This document shows positions 16,247-24,615 of a stretch of 64,000 nt of DNA, piece by piece (the stretch's first letter is position 1; each line of letters begins with the position of its first letter). The stretch covers positions 62,001 to 126,000 of the forward strand of contig NZ_JARVSF010000043.1 in NCBI RefSeq assembly GCF_030209355.1, read 5' to 3'. This DNA is from Pseudarthrobacter sp. fls2-241-R2A-127. Its GTDB lineage: Bacteria; Actinomycetota; Actinomycetes; Actinomycetales; Micrococcaceae. The notes below the pieces were generated by a model, which saw nothing but the letters and a program-made list of their open reading frames with translations, did no database searches and had not been told where the DNA came from. Both the position numbers and the translations under genes were made by a program.

Positions 16247-16570
16247 TTGAACTCAAAGCTCAGCATCGTGGTACGGGTTGACCTGGACCACAGCAAGGCC
16301 CAGGTGATTGCAAAGGGGCATATCACCATCCACAGCGTCAACGCACTGTATGTCGTGGCAAAGCGTGCCAACTCCCTCAAGGGGGGCCTGGACCTGGAGC
16401 TTGATATCTCCAGCGCCTGGGTGGATGAGGAGGCGCTGGAAATGCTTCGGTCCGCAGCCCGGGCCAGGCACCTGCCGGCGATCATCGATCCCGAACAAGC
16501 ACCCTGCACCATCAGCGTGCTTGCTGACCGGCGACATCATTCCGCACCGGCCTTCCGCCACGCCGCATAG
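16247..16570 (+). CDS. Small STAS-like hypothetical protein
   Basis: A protein of about 107 residues starting KLSIVVRVDLDHSKAQVIAKGHITIHSVNALYVVAKRAN. The alternating beta/alpha pattern and the GHITIHS segment recall STAS/anti-anti-sigma-type folds, but no phospho-Ser motif is clear. TTG 16247 was chosen because a GGGGAAGG site lies 10 nt upstream; an ATG at 16142 would add 35 residues of atypical basic sequence. Function unknown. Confidence 0.55.
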   Translation: MNSKLSIVVRVDLDHSKAQVIAKGHITIHSVNALYVVAKRANSLKGGLDLELDISSAWVDEEALEMLRSAARARHLPAIIDPEQAPCTISVLADRRHHSAPAFRHAA

Positions 16571-16739
16571 GCACGTCCGGCCGCTCGCCGCGCCCCCACT
16601 TCGGGCCAGAGCCGGCCGCCCATATTCTTCTCCACCGCTTAAACCAGCGAAGTGCAGCTGCACCCGAACAGACGGGTGGCTGCACTTCGCGCTTTGGGGC
16701 CGGCGCGCTCGAGACGGCCCAGCCCAACAGCGGTGTGAG

Positions 16740-17189
16740 CTACAGCAGCCGGTTGGTGCCGGCGAGGAACTCCTGGAGTTCCGTTGCGGTCAGGCCTGCG
16801 GCATTGCCCAGCGCGTCCGGCGCAGCACCCATCCGGCACGCGCTGCGGACGGCGTTGGCGAACCCCTCCTGTGCGGCATCCAGCTCCCATTGGAGGCTTT
16901 CAACCCTCGCGGAAGCCAACCGTACGGCATCCAGCGGATCTCCCGCGGGCCCGTCGTCCATCCTGTACCCGCAGGGACAGGACCATTCGGATGAGCCGAG
17001 CTCCAGCGGCGCCCAGCCCAGGGAGGCAATGGGAACGGGTGCGGCTGTCATCTCCATGCCGCAGTGCATGGGGGCAGCGGATGTCTTGAGGTCCAGCGCG
17101 GAGGTTTCCACTTTCTGGACGGGAACTTCGGTGTGTATCTTCACCGGGATCGAATGCCCGGCCGCCTGAGGTTCAAGTACTGCAGTCAT
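16740..17189 (-). CDS. Hypothetical protein with one CxC
   Basis: A 149-residue soluble protein. It carries WSCPCGYRMDD in the middle and two predicted C-terminal helices (DAVRLASARVESLQWELDAAQEGFANAVRSACRMG). The N-terminal half is Thr/Val-rich with MHCGMEMTA. The CPC plus HCG could bind a metal, but this is speculative. ATG 17189 follows a GGTGG site. The gene lies next to, and in the same direction as, the MarR regulator and may be cotranscribed with it. Confidence 0.6.
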   Translation of the reverse strand: MTAVLEPQAAGHSIPVKIHTEVPVQKVETSALDLKTSAAPMHCGMEMTAAPVPIASLGWAPLELGSSEWSCPCGYRMDDGPAGDPLDAVRLASARVESLQWELDAAQEGFANAVRSACRMGAAPDALGNAAGLTATELQEFLAGTNRLL

Positions 17190-17251
17190 TCGATCCACCA
17201 TCCGATAGTTCACTAACAATGTAGCTAGTCTAACTAGGATTACTTCGTTGT

Positions 17252-17770
17252 CTACCTTGATACCGCGTGCGGGGCCAGGTTTACGGTATCCACCGCCTCG
17301 CGCATGCGCTGGAGGAAGTGCATCACCGCCCTGATTTCCTCCGCAGACAAGGACTCAGCCGCCTCGAGCATGCGTTTGTGCATCTGGTTGAGGTTGTGCC
17401 GGACTTCCTCATCGGCGCCGGGCGCGGGCCTGAGGATGATGGCGCGCCGGTCCGAGGGGTGGCGTTCGCGCGTGACGTGGCCGCTGGCGACCAGCCGGTC
17501 CACGAGCGTTGTCATGGAGGCCGAGGTGATGCCCAGCCGGCCGGCCAGTTCCGTGGGGCGGACGCCCGCGCCGGCGGCTTCTGCGTCGATGAGGTAGCGC
17601 AGGGCCAGAAGGTCCGTCTCCCCCATCGCCGGAGACGACCGGGTCCGGCGACGCATTGCCGTTTCTGATGTGCGGAACTCCCGGAGGGCGTTGATCACAT
17701 CAAGGGCCCTGGGCTCGGAGTCTTCCAGGGTGGGGTACGAGTAGCCTTCGCTTGCACCATGCGGGTTCAT
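17252..17770 (-). CDS. MarR-family transcriptional regulator
   Basis: A 172-residue DNA-binding protein. The winged helix reads LRYLIDAEAAGAGVRPTELAGRLGITSASMTTLVDRLVASGHVTRERHPSDRRAIIL, with the conserved DRR of the MarR wing. Flanking helices supply the dimer interface. MarR proteins usually repress neighbouring genes and release on ligand binding. The gap to 17189 contains AT-rich sequence with repeated ctagt/taact words that might be its site. Ligand unknown. Confidence 0.9.
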   Translation of the reverse strand: MNPHGASEGYSYPTLEDSEPRALDVINALREFRTSETAMRRRTRSSPAMGETDLLALRYLIDAEAAGAGVRPTELAGRLGITSASMTTLVDRLVASGHVTRERHPSDRRAIILRPAPGADEEVRHNLNQMHKRMLEAAESLSAEEIRAVMHFLQRMREAVDTVNLAPHAVSR

Positions 17771-17991
17771 GCGAATTCCTTCGATATCCTACTTGCTTGG
17801 CTGTCTAACCAATCTATCGTAGCCCATGGATCGGAGCTGCCCCCGAAATCACCCCGGGCAAGTACCTGCTCGGGGCGCCGGGAAAAGTAGAGTACCGGCT
17901 ACTCGTGCACCCACCCGGGCGGCCCAATAAATTTCTAAGAAACCTGCGGCGGCCGATGCCACTGGGTACAGAATGTGAACGGGGGTGCAGG

Positions 17992-18750
17992 GTGGCGGTT
18001 GGCCCGGCGCATAACAGGGGACCCGAACGGAACGGGTTCCTGCTGGATCTGGTAACAGATGCCGACGACGACGCAGCGTCCCTGCAGAAACTCGCCGATG
18101 CAGGGGCCAGGTGGCTCAGCAGCACCGCCGGCTCAGTGATTGAGTGCGGCGCCGTTTTGTACAGGCAGCGGACCTATGCCGCCGGGGCCGGAAGCACGCC
18201 CGGGGCAGCCCGGTTCTCTGCCGTCGAAGAGGAACACGGGGACGGACCCACGGCCCTGGGGGCGTCATTGTCAGGTCCCGTGGTGGTCAACCCCACGGGC
18301 TCCCCCGCGCGGTGGCAGGCCTACCGGGGCCGGTTGCTGGACGGCGGCTACGGGGCGGCGCTAGTGCTCCCGCTCGAGCTGCGGCCCGGCTCGTCAGGGG
18401 CCCTGGAGTTCCTGGCCCACGGCAACTACGCGTTCATCACCAGGATCACCAACGAGGCGGCCTGGTTTGCCGGGGTGGCCTCGCAGAGCCTGAAGCTGGC
18501 GCTGGATGTCCACGGCGTCATCCGTTCCGGGGACAACCTGAAACAGGTCCTGGAGAGCAGGACCTCCATCGATGTGGCCTGCGGGGTGCTGATGGCGCAA
18601 AACCGGTGTTCCTACCCGGAGGCGTTCAGCAAGCTTGCCGGCGCGTCGCGGCACCGCAACCTGAAGGTCCGCAGCGTTGCGGACAGCATTCTCAGCGCCA
18701 TGCCCAGCGGCGCGGCAGGTACCAGGTTCGAACCTCCCGCGTTTGCCTGA
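17992..18750 (+). CDS. GAF-ANTAR RNA-binding antiterminator-type regulator 1
   Basis: Cytoplasmic regulator of about 252 residues. The N-terminal two thirds form a GAF-like sensor; the C-terminus SRTSIDVACGVLMAQNRCSYPEAFSKLAGASRHRNLKVRSVADSIL is a clear ANTAR domain, which binds hairpin pairs in RNA to prevent termination. GTG 17992 was chosen for its GGGGG site; ATG 17956 is possible. A paralog lies at 26867. The RNA target cannot be identified from here. Confidence 0.82.
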   Translation: MAVGPAHNRGPERNGFLLDLVTDADDDAASLQKLADAGARWLSSTAGSVIECGAVLYRQRTYAAGAGSTPGAARFSAVEEEHGDGPTALGASLSGPVVVNPTGSPARWQAYRGRLLDGGYGAALVLPLELRPGSSGALEFLAHGNYAFITRITNEAAWFAGVASQSLKLALDVHGVIRSGDNLKQVLESRTSIDVACGVLMAQNRCSYPEAFSKLAGASRHRNLKVRSVADSILSAMPSGAAGTRFEPPAFA

Positions 18751-18766
18751 GGACCGCCGTAGAAGC

Positions 18767-18871
18767 TTAGTGGCGCGCCCGTGCCCGGATGAGTCCGGCC
18801 GCCAGGAGGCCCGCGCCCCCGAGGGAAGCCAACATGCCGCCGAGAGCTACGAAGTAATCGGTAATGGTCAT
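18767..18871 (-). CDS. Putative 34-residue membrane peptide
   Basis: A short frame MTITDYFVALGGMLASLGGAGLLAAGLIRARARH with one hydrophobic helix and a basic tail. It is preceded by GCAGGGCA. The frame stays open upstream to 19006, which would add 45 residues of soluble sequence. Composition suits a small single-pass membrane protein, but its expression is unsupported. Confidence 0.4.
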   Translation of the reverse strand: MTITDYFVALGGMLASLGGAGLLAAGLIRARARH

Positions 18872-19057
18872 TGCCCTGCGCTCCATCCGTGCCGCTCTGA
18901 TACCTGCCTGATGAGCCCAAGCTACGCGCCGAAACTCAGCGTTGGCTGAAGGATCGCCAGCATGTTTGGTCAAGATCCGGTTAAGGACAGCTGCGGTCAT
19001 CCACATAGTTGGAGTCCATGATCTTCCCTTTGCCGGGGCGTTCCGTATTATTCATGC

Positions 19058-19204
19058 ATGTGGACTAAACAAAGCCAGAGCTACTGCCCCACCTGCGGCA
19101 GGGCCACTAAACACGTCACCCATTTCCAAAAGGACGACGCCGGTTCCCTGGTTGCGGACGTCCGTTGCAGTGAATGCCCCGAGATTGAGAGTGCCGTCGC
19201 CTAA
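19058..19204 (+). CDS. 48-residue zinc-ribbon-like protein
   Basis: A very short gene starting MWTKQSQSYCPTCG. It has two Cys pairs, CPTC (Cys10/13) and CSEC (Cys37/40), with a basic/His stretch between them (KHVTHF), the layout of a small treble-clef or zinc-ribbon protein. A -10-like TATTAT (19046-19051) ends 6 nt before the ATG and there is no ribosome site, so the mRNA may be leaderless. Function unknown. Confidence 0.6.
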   Translation: MWTKQSQSYCPTCGRATKHVTHFQKDDAGSLVADVRCSECPEIESAVA

Positions 19205-19221
19205 GCCCCGGCGGCGCCACG

Positions 19222-20427
19222 TCAGGTCGGTTTAAGGCCGCCGGCGTGCGGGCGGACCACCGCGAAGACCACCAGGGCCGCCGCCTGCACCGCGGTGATG
19301 GTCACCGCCAAAGCCGGAATTGATTGTTCGTAGAGCAGGCCGATGAGGAAGCTCCCGGCCAGCCAGGCAAGGCCGTAGCAGGCCGTAAACATCCCGTAAG
19401 CACTCCCCCGCCGGGCGGCCGGCGCCAACCCTGCCACACCGGCCCGCATGGTACTTTCCTGGACGCCCATCGCCGCTCCCCACACCAGCACTCCCGCCAC
19501 GGCAAGCGCGGTGTTGTTGCTGAACCCCAGCCACGGGACGGCTGCGGCAAGTACCGGCAGGACCACGAGGACTTTCAGGCCCACCCGGTCAAAGAGCCAG
19601 CCTGAGGCCAGCGCCGCCAGGGCGTCAACGCCCATGGCCACTGCGTATAAGACCGGGACCAGTGCGGGCGGCAGCAGTCCGGCATCCACCAGGTGGAATG
19701 AAAGCAGCCCGAACGTGGCATAGCCAAACATGGTCAGGCTGCTGAACGCGGCATAGAGCCAGTACTGCCGGGGAAATGGTGCAGTCCGGCCGGAATTTTC
19801 CTCATCGTCCCCGGGACCCGCACCGGCCTCCGGGTTGCCGGGTCCCGTTGGTGACGGCCGGGCCGGGACGGTCTCGTACGCGGCCGGATCCGGCACCTTT
19901 TTCTTCAGCCAAAACAGGAGCAGTATGGCCGCCAGCCCGGGAACGGCCAGCAGCAGGAAGCCCGGGCCGTAGCTTCCGGTCAGGGCGAGGGCCGCGCCCA
20001 CCAGGAGCGGCCCCAGCAGCGCCCCCACCTGGTCCAGCGCTTCGTGCAGCGCAAAGGCCTTGCCCTGGCCCAGGGCGGAGCCGGCCTCGGCCAGCATGGT
20101 GTCCTTGGCGGGGCTCCGCACGGCCTTACCCAGGCGCTCGGCCAGGACAAGGAGGCAGGCGATCCACAGTGCGTTGCTGATGCCCAGGAGCGGAACGGAC
20201 AAAGCGGTGAGGGCATATCCGGAGATGGCCAGTGCCCACCGGAGCGCGGGCCGGTCCGCGAGCCGCCCGAACAGCAGGCGGAGGACCAAGGCAACAGCCT
20301 CACCCGCGCCCGTGACCACGCTGACCAAAAGTGCCGAGGCGCCCAGGGCGCCAAGGTAGGGCCCGGTGACGCTCCGCGCGCCCTCGTACACCATGTCCAT
20401 CAGCGCACTGACAACGCCAAACGCCAC
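19222..20427 (-). CDS. MFS transporter
   Basis: Membrane transporter of 401 residues. The N-terminal segment VVSALMDMVYEGARSVTGPYLGALGASALLVSVVTG is typical of an MFS subgroup found beside redox or metal genes. Loop motif LLFGRLADRPALRWALAISGY appears after TM2, and GWLFDRVGLKVLVV in the second half. GTG 20427 is the first usable start after an upstream stop. It lies 49 bp downstream of the SEDS gene and may share its transcript. Substrate unknown. Confidence 0.88.
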   Translation of the reverse strand: MAFGVVSALMDMVYEGARSVTGPYLGALGASALLVSVVTGAGEAVALVLRLLFGRLADRPALRWALAISGYALTALSVPLLGISNALWIACLLVLAERLGKAVRSPAKDTMLAEAGSALGQGKAFALHEALDQVGALLGPLLVGAALALTGSYGPGFLLLAVPGLAAILLLFWLKKKVPDPAAYETVPARPSPTGPGNPEAGAGPGDDEENSGRTAPFPRQYWLYAAFSSLTMFGYATFGLLSFHLVDAGLLPPALVPVLYAVAMGVDALAALASGWLFDRVGLKVLVVLPVLAAAVPWLGFSNNTALAVAGVLVWGAAMGVQESTMRAGVAGLAPAARRGSAYGMFTACYGLAWLAGSFLIGLLYEQSIPALAVTITAVQAAALVVFAVVRPHAGGLKPT

Positions 20428-20476
20428 GATGAAGCGGATGGCGGTCAGGGGAAGGGCCGGGGCGGCCCTTCCGGCG

Positions 20477-21721
20477 CTACTGCTGGTACTCGTGGTCCCT
20501 CACCTGCTTCGCCGGCTCCGCCGCCCGGGCCGGGGAGCCGGCGACCGGCTTTTCCGGCTTGGTCACGGCCAGGATCACCCCGATGCCGGCCAGGGACGAG
20601 ACCATGGCCGAGCCGCCGTAGGAAATGAACGGCAGCGGGACTCCGATAACCGGCAGCAGCCCGCTCACCATCGCGATGTTGATCACCGCCTGGCCCAGGA
20701 TCCAGGTGATCACGCTGCAGGCAACGATCCGGGAGAAGGTGTCCGTGGTGCGGGCGATGGTCTTGAAGACGGCGATGGCGAGGATCGCGAACAAGGCCAG
20801 GACCAGGAGGGTTCCGGCCAGCCCGAGTTCTTCGCCCAGGATGGAGAAGATGAAGTCGTTGTGGGCTTCCGGGATCCAGTTCCATTTCTGCCGGCTCTGC
20901 CCCAGGCCCACGCCGAACCAGCCGCCGGAGGCCAGCGCGTAGGCACCGTGCTGCGCCTGGTAGCCCATGCCCTGCGCGTCCTCGTCCGACCCCATGCCCA
21001 GCCAGGAGGAGATGCGCCCCATCCGGTTGCCGCTGGTGGCCGCGAGGACCAGGGCGGCCACCACGCAGATGAGGCCGGCCACGGAGAACACCTTCATCCG
21101 TACGCCGCCGTAGAACATGGTGGCGGCAAGAATCATCATGATGATCATGGTGGTACCGAGGTCGTGCCCCAGCGCCACAATGATCATGATCAACCCACCG
21201 GCGGGGCCCAGCGGGACCACGGCGTGTTTCCAGTTGGCCAGCAGGGCCTTTTTACGGTCCAGGATGGCGGCGGCCCAGACGATCAAGGCCAGCTTGGCGA
21301 ACTCGGAGGGCTGGGCGGTGAAGCCGCCCACGCTCAGCCAGTTCCGGTTGCCGTTCACGGACATGCCCAGCGGCGTGAACACGAGGATCAGGGCCACCAG
21401 CGAACCGATCAGCATGGGCCAGCCCAGGCGCCGGATCCGGCGTACCGGCAGCCGGGCCAGCAGCAGCATGATCACCACGCCCGCCACGGTCCACATGGCC
21501 TGCTTGAGAGGAAGATCGTAGGGGTTGTTTCCTGCCGCCACGGATTCCACGGACGACGCCGATGCCACTTCCACGAGTCCGATCGCCGAGAGCGTGAGGA
21601 CCACCGCCAGGATCAGCGGGCGGAGGCGTCCGGGCGAATCGTCCTCCAGCCACAGGGTGAGCTTTCCCCACCGGCGTCGGGCGGGGCGGGCCGCTCCGCG
21701 TTGTTTTTGAGCTGTATCCAT
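20477..21721 (-). CDS. ftsW: SEDS-family peptidoglycan glycosyltransferase, FtsW-like
   Basis: Polytopic membrane enzyme of 414 residues that polymerises lipid II with a partner transpeptidase. Hallmarks include the SEDS segments GNRNWLSVGGFTAQPSEFAKLALI, GHDLGTTMII, WNWIPEAHNDFIFSILGEELG and LPVIGVPLPFISYGGSAMVSSL. ATG 21721 was chosen with GGAACGGACAG upstream; the longer open frame is an artefact. No other dcw genes flank it, so it may be a second FtsW rather than the divisome copy. Confidence 0.92.
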   Translation of the reverse strand: MDTAQKQRGAARPARRRWGKLTLWLEDDSPGRLRPLILAVVLTLSAIGLVEVASASSVESVAAGNNPYDLPLKQAMWTVAGVVIMLLLARLPVRRIRRLGWPMLIGSLVALILVFTPLGMSVNGNRNWLSVGGFTAQPSEFAKLALIVWAAAILDRKKALLANWKHAVVPLGPAGGLIMIIVALGHDLGTTMIIMMILAATMFYGGVRMKVFSVAGLICVVAALVLAATSGNRMGRISSWLGMGSDEDAQGMGYQAQHGAYALASGGWFGVGLGQSRQKWNWIPEAHNDFIFSILGEELGLAGTLLVLALFAILAIAVFKTIARTTDTFSRIVACSVITWILGQAVINIAMVSGLLPVIGVPLPFISYGGSAMVSSLAGIGVILAVTKPEKPVAGSPARAAEPAKQVRDHEYQQ

Positions 21722-21922
21722 CTGTCCGTTCCTCAGCCTGCACCCTGGGCTTCCTGCACGGCCGGGCCCTTGTCCGGGGCGGGGACCGCCGAGAAGAAAG
21801 AGTACGCCCCCGCGGACGGGGGGCGGCTCCGGCGCGGCCGGGAAATCAGGCATTCCGGGCAAATTGCCAGCTTGGCCCTGTAGGGTAGCGGAAACCTGTC
21901 CCCTCCCGAAGGTCATTTCGTC

Positions 21923-23458
21923 GTGTTCGGTTCCAGAAAATCCCCCGGCCCGGAACAGGAAGGCTCCACTCCGGCAGCCTACCCCGGCCAAGGCGAGCTG
22001 TATGCCGCCAGCTCCCGCCACAGCAGCGTCCGCCGCCGTGCCCCGCGCTGGGTCAAGGCCGTGGTTGTTGTGGCGTCCGTCCTCCTCGTGGGTGTCCTGG
22101 CGTTCGGTGGCTACTGGGCCTGGCGCCTGCAGTCCAACATCAGCACAGCGGCGCTGACCGCCGGTGGGGAACGCACCGAGGGTGCGGTCAACGACAGCAC
22201 CGACCGGATGCAGATCCTGGTCCTTGGCTCGGACACCAGGAGCGGAAACAACAGCGAGTACGGCAGCGCGGACGACTCCTCCGGCTACGGACAGTCGGAC
22301 GTGATGATGCTGCTGGACATTTCGGCGGACAACAAGCACGTCAACGTGGTGAGCTTTCCCCGCGACCTCCTGGTGAACATCCCGGCCTGCACTGACTCCA
22401 AGACCGGGCAGAAGTATCCCGCCCAGCAGGGGGCCATGATCAACAGCGCCATGAAGCAGGCCGGAATCGGCTGCGCCGTGGACACGGTGAACAAGCTCAC
22501 CGGCCTGGAGATCGATCACTTCATGATGGCTGATTTCAACGCCGTCAAGGAACTGTCCAACGCGGTGGGCGGCGTTGACGTGTGCGTCAGCGATGCCGTG
22601 GACGATCCCGATTCCGGGCTGCACCTGCCCGCCGGCACCTCACAGGTGCAGGGCGAACAGGCCCTAGCGTTCCTGCGCACCCGGCACGGCTTCGCAAACG
22701 GCGGAGACTTGGGCCGGATCAAGGCCCAGCAGGGCTTCCTGGCCTCGCTCACGCGGAAGCTGAAGTCCGAAGGCACCCTGGGGAACCCGCAAAAGGTGCT
22801 GACCATTGCCGATACCGTCACCAAGAACCTGACCGTGGATTCGGGGCTGTCCTCGGTGCCGTCCCTGTTGACCATCGCCAACCGGCTGAAGAACATCGAT
22901 CCTGCAAGCGTCAACTTCATCACCACCCCCACCGTCCCGGCACCGCAGGATCCCAACCGGCTGGTCCTGGACGAGCCTGCAGCGTCCAACTTCTTCGCCG
23001 CCCTCCGCAGCAACCCGGACCTGAGCCAGCCGGCCACCGCCGCTCCGTCCCCGGCGCCCACGACGCCCGCGGCACCGGCCTATGACAAGGCGCTGCAGCC
23101 GATTTCCGTTGCCAACGGCACGGGCGTGGCGGCCCGCGGCACCGCGATCGCCGGCCTGTTGTCCGACGCCGGCTTCACGAAGGTGACCAAGCTCCAGGCT
23201 ACCGTCCGCACCCAGACCATGGTCTACTACAGTGCCGGGTACGAGGATGTTGCAACAGACGTCGCCGCCCTTTTCGGCCTGCCGGCCAGCAGCGTCCAGC
23301 AGGTGGCCAACATCAAAGGCGTGCAGCTCTCCGCCGGCACCGACTTCGTGACCGGGGACAAGCCGGCCGCGCCGCCGTCGTCATCCGATTCCGGAAGCGT
23401 GGTGGCGCAGACCGGAAGCGACCAGACCTGCCAGGCCACCAACACCTCCGGCCAATAG
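21923..23458 (+). CDS. LytR-CpsA-Psr family ligase with LytR_C domain
   Basis: Membrane-anchored protein of 511 residues that transfers glycopolymers from lipid carriers to peptidoglycan. A TM helix lies at about 44-66. The LCP domain is marked by ILVLGSDTRSG, SDVMMLLDISADNKHVNVVSFPRDLLV, VGGVDVCVSDAV and LAFLRTRHGFANGGDLGRIKAQQ (catalytic Asp/Arg residues). A Pro-rich linker leads to a C-terminal LytR_C-type domain (ISVANGTGVAARGTAIAGLLSDAGF). GTG start at 21923. Divergent from the SEDS gene, both cell-wall related. Confidence 0.93.
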   Translation: MFGSRKSPGPEQEGSTPAAYPGQGELYAASSRHSSVRRRAPRWVKAVVVVASVLLVGVLAFGGYWAWRLQSNISTAALTAGGERTEGAVNDSTDRMQILVLGSDTRSGNNSEYGSADDSSGYGQSDVMMLLDISADNKHVNVVSFPRDLLVNIPACTDSKTGQKYPAQQGAMINSAMKQAGIGCAVDTVNKLTGLEIDHFMMADFNAVKELSNAVGGVDVCVSDAVDDPDSGLHLPAGTSQVQGEQALAFLRTRHGFANGGDLGRIKAQQGFLASLTRKLKSEGTLGNPQKVLTIADTVTKNLTVDSGLSSVPSLLTIANRLKNIDPASVNFITTPTVPAPQDPNRLVLDEPAASNFFAALRSNPDLSQPATAAPSPAPTTPAAPAYDKALQPISVANGTGVAARGTAIAGLLSDAGFTKVTKLQATVRTQTMVYYSAGYEDVATDVAALFGLPASSVQQVANIKGVQLSAGTDFVTGDKPAAPPSSSDSGSVVAQTGSDQTCQATNTSGQ

Positions 23459-23477
23459 CAAGCCGGGCGCAGCCCGG

Positions 23478-23525
23478 ACCCAAAGTACATAGTTGCCTGA
23501 ATACAGCCAGCTATGTACTTTGGGT
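23478..23525 (+). promoter_or_regulatory. Palindromic operator and promoter of the ArsR-CDF operon
   Basis: Perfect 15-bp arms ACCCAAAGTACATAG (23478-23492) and CTATGTACTTTGGGT (23511-23525) are separated by 18 bp. A promoter fits between and over them: -35 TTGCCT (23493-23498), 17-bp spacer, -10 TACTTT (23516-23521), then 6 nt to ATG 23528. A dimeric repressor bound here would occlude the polymerase. The adjacent ArsR protein is the obvious ligand-responsive candidate. Sequence facts are direct; binding is inferred. Confidence 0.8.
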
Positions 23526-23527
23526 TC

Positions 23528-23854
23528 ATGCAGACCCTCACGCAGGCTCCCGTGCTGGCCCGGTTCGGCTACGCGGTGTCAGACCCCACCCGTGCCCGCA
23601 TCCTCCTGGCGCTTTCCGGGGCGGCATCGTACCCCTCGGACCTGGCGGACAGCCTGGGGGTCTCGCGGCAAAGCATGTCCAACCACCTGGCGTGCCTGCG
23701 CGGCTGCGGCCTGGTGGTTGCCGTTCCGGACGGCCGGCGGAGCCGCTATGAGCTCGCCGATGCCCGGATTGGCCACGCCATCACGGACTTGATCAACGTG
23801 GTGCTTGCGGTGGACCCCACCTGCTGCGCCCCTGACGGGGAATGCGTCGCGTGA
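23528..23854 (+). CDS. ArsR/SmtB-family metal-responsive repressor
   Basis: A 108-residue winged-helix repressor. The core reads FGYAVSDPTRARILLALSGAASYPSDLADSLGVSRQSMSNHLACLRGCGLVVAVPDGRRSRYELA. Cys in the recognition-helix area (CLRGCG) and the C-terminal CCAPDGEC could form the metal sensor site, as in CmtR-like proteins. ATG 23528 was preferred over 23513 because the latter lies inside the operator arm. It is the first gene of a three-gene efflux operon. Confidence 0.9.
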   Translation: MQTLTQAPVLARFGYAVSDPTRARILLALSGAASYPSDLADSLGVSRQSMSNHLACLRGCGLVVAVPDGRRSRYELADARIGHAITDLINVVLAVDPTCCAPDGECVA

Positions 23855-24612
23855 TGACGGCACTTCACACGACCGGCGCGGAACGCAGGCGGGTACTGAG
23901 CCGCCGGATACGGCTCCTCGCGGCGGCCACCATCACGTACAACGTCATCGAGGCCGCCGTGGCGCTGTGGGCGGGGGGCGTGGCGGACTCCTCGGCCCTG
24001 ATCGGCTTCGGACTGGACTCGGTGATCGAGGTGGCGTCCGCGCTGGCGTTGTCCTGGCAGTTCTCCGCCAAGGACCCGGAGCGGCGCGAGCACCTGACGC
24101 TGCGGATCATCGCCATCTCATTCTTCGCCCTCGCAGCGTTCGTGGCCCTGGACGCCATCCGCTCGCTGGCAGGCACGGGCGAAGCCCGGCACTCGGTTGC
24201 CGGCATCGTCATTGCGGCCCTGAGCCTGGCCATCATGCCTGTCCTGTCATGGGTCCAGCGGCGCGCCGGCCGCGAACTCGGTTCCCGGACTGCGGTGGCC
24301 GATTCGAAGCAGACCCTGCTCTGCACCTACCTCTCCGCAGTGCTGCTCGTTGGCCTGATCCTGAACAGCACCCTGGGCTGGTGGTGGGCAGACGCCGGCG
24401 CAGCCCTGGTTATTGCGGGAATCGCCGTCCGTGAGGGCGTGAATGCGTGGCGTGGGGACGCCTGCTGCACGATTCCGGGCTCCGCAGTGGAGCACCCCGG
24501 ACAGGGCGCCGATGACTGCTGCGGCACGGGCCACGCTGCAGACCAGGCCACCGACGGGTGCTGCGCCCCCGCCAGGCAACCGCTGGGCATGCCCGGCCTA
24601 AGGAAGGGCTGA
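23854..24612 (+). CDS. CDF-like cation efflux protein with Cys-rich tail
   Basis: Membrane protein of about 252 residues with six hydrophobic segments. The conserved metal-site segment GGVADSSALIGFGLDSVIEV is in the second helix, and RTAVADSKQTLLC in the fifth. The C-terminus carries DACC, DDCCGTGH and DGCCAP, three Cys pairs absent from standard members, likely binding soft metals. Its start overlaps the arsR stop by one base. It probably exports Zn, Cd or a related ion. Confidence 0.85.
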   Translation: MTALHTTGAERRRVLSRRIRLLAAATITYNVIEAAVALWAGGVADSSALIGFGLDSVIEVASALALSWQFSAKDPERREHLTLRIIAISFFALAAFVALDAIRSLAGTGEARHSVAGIVIAALSLAIMPVLSWVQRRAGRELGSRTAVADSKQTLLCTYLSAVLLVGLILNSTLGWWWADAGAALVIAGIAVREGVNAWRGDACCTIPGSAVEHPGQGADDCCGTGHAADQATDGCCAPARQPLGMPGLRKG

Positions 24613-24615
24613 CCC

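Noticed and set aside
18724..18740. tRNA T-arm-like GGTTCGAACC
   Set aside because: It lies inside the GAF-ANTAR coding sequence with no cloverleaf around it.
21722..22624. N-terminal extension of the FtsW-like frame to 22624
   Set aside because: It overlaps the divergent LCP gene, lacks SEDS similarity, and ATG 21721 has a ribosome site and family-like start.
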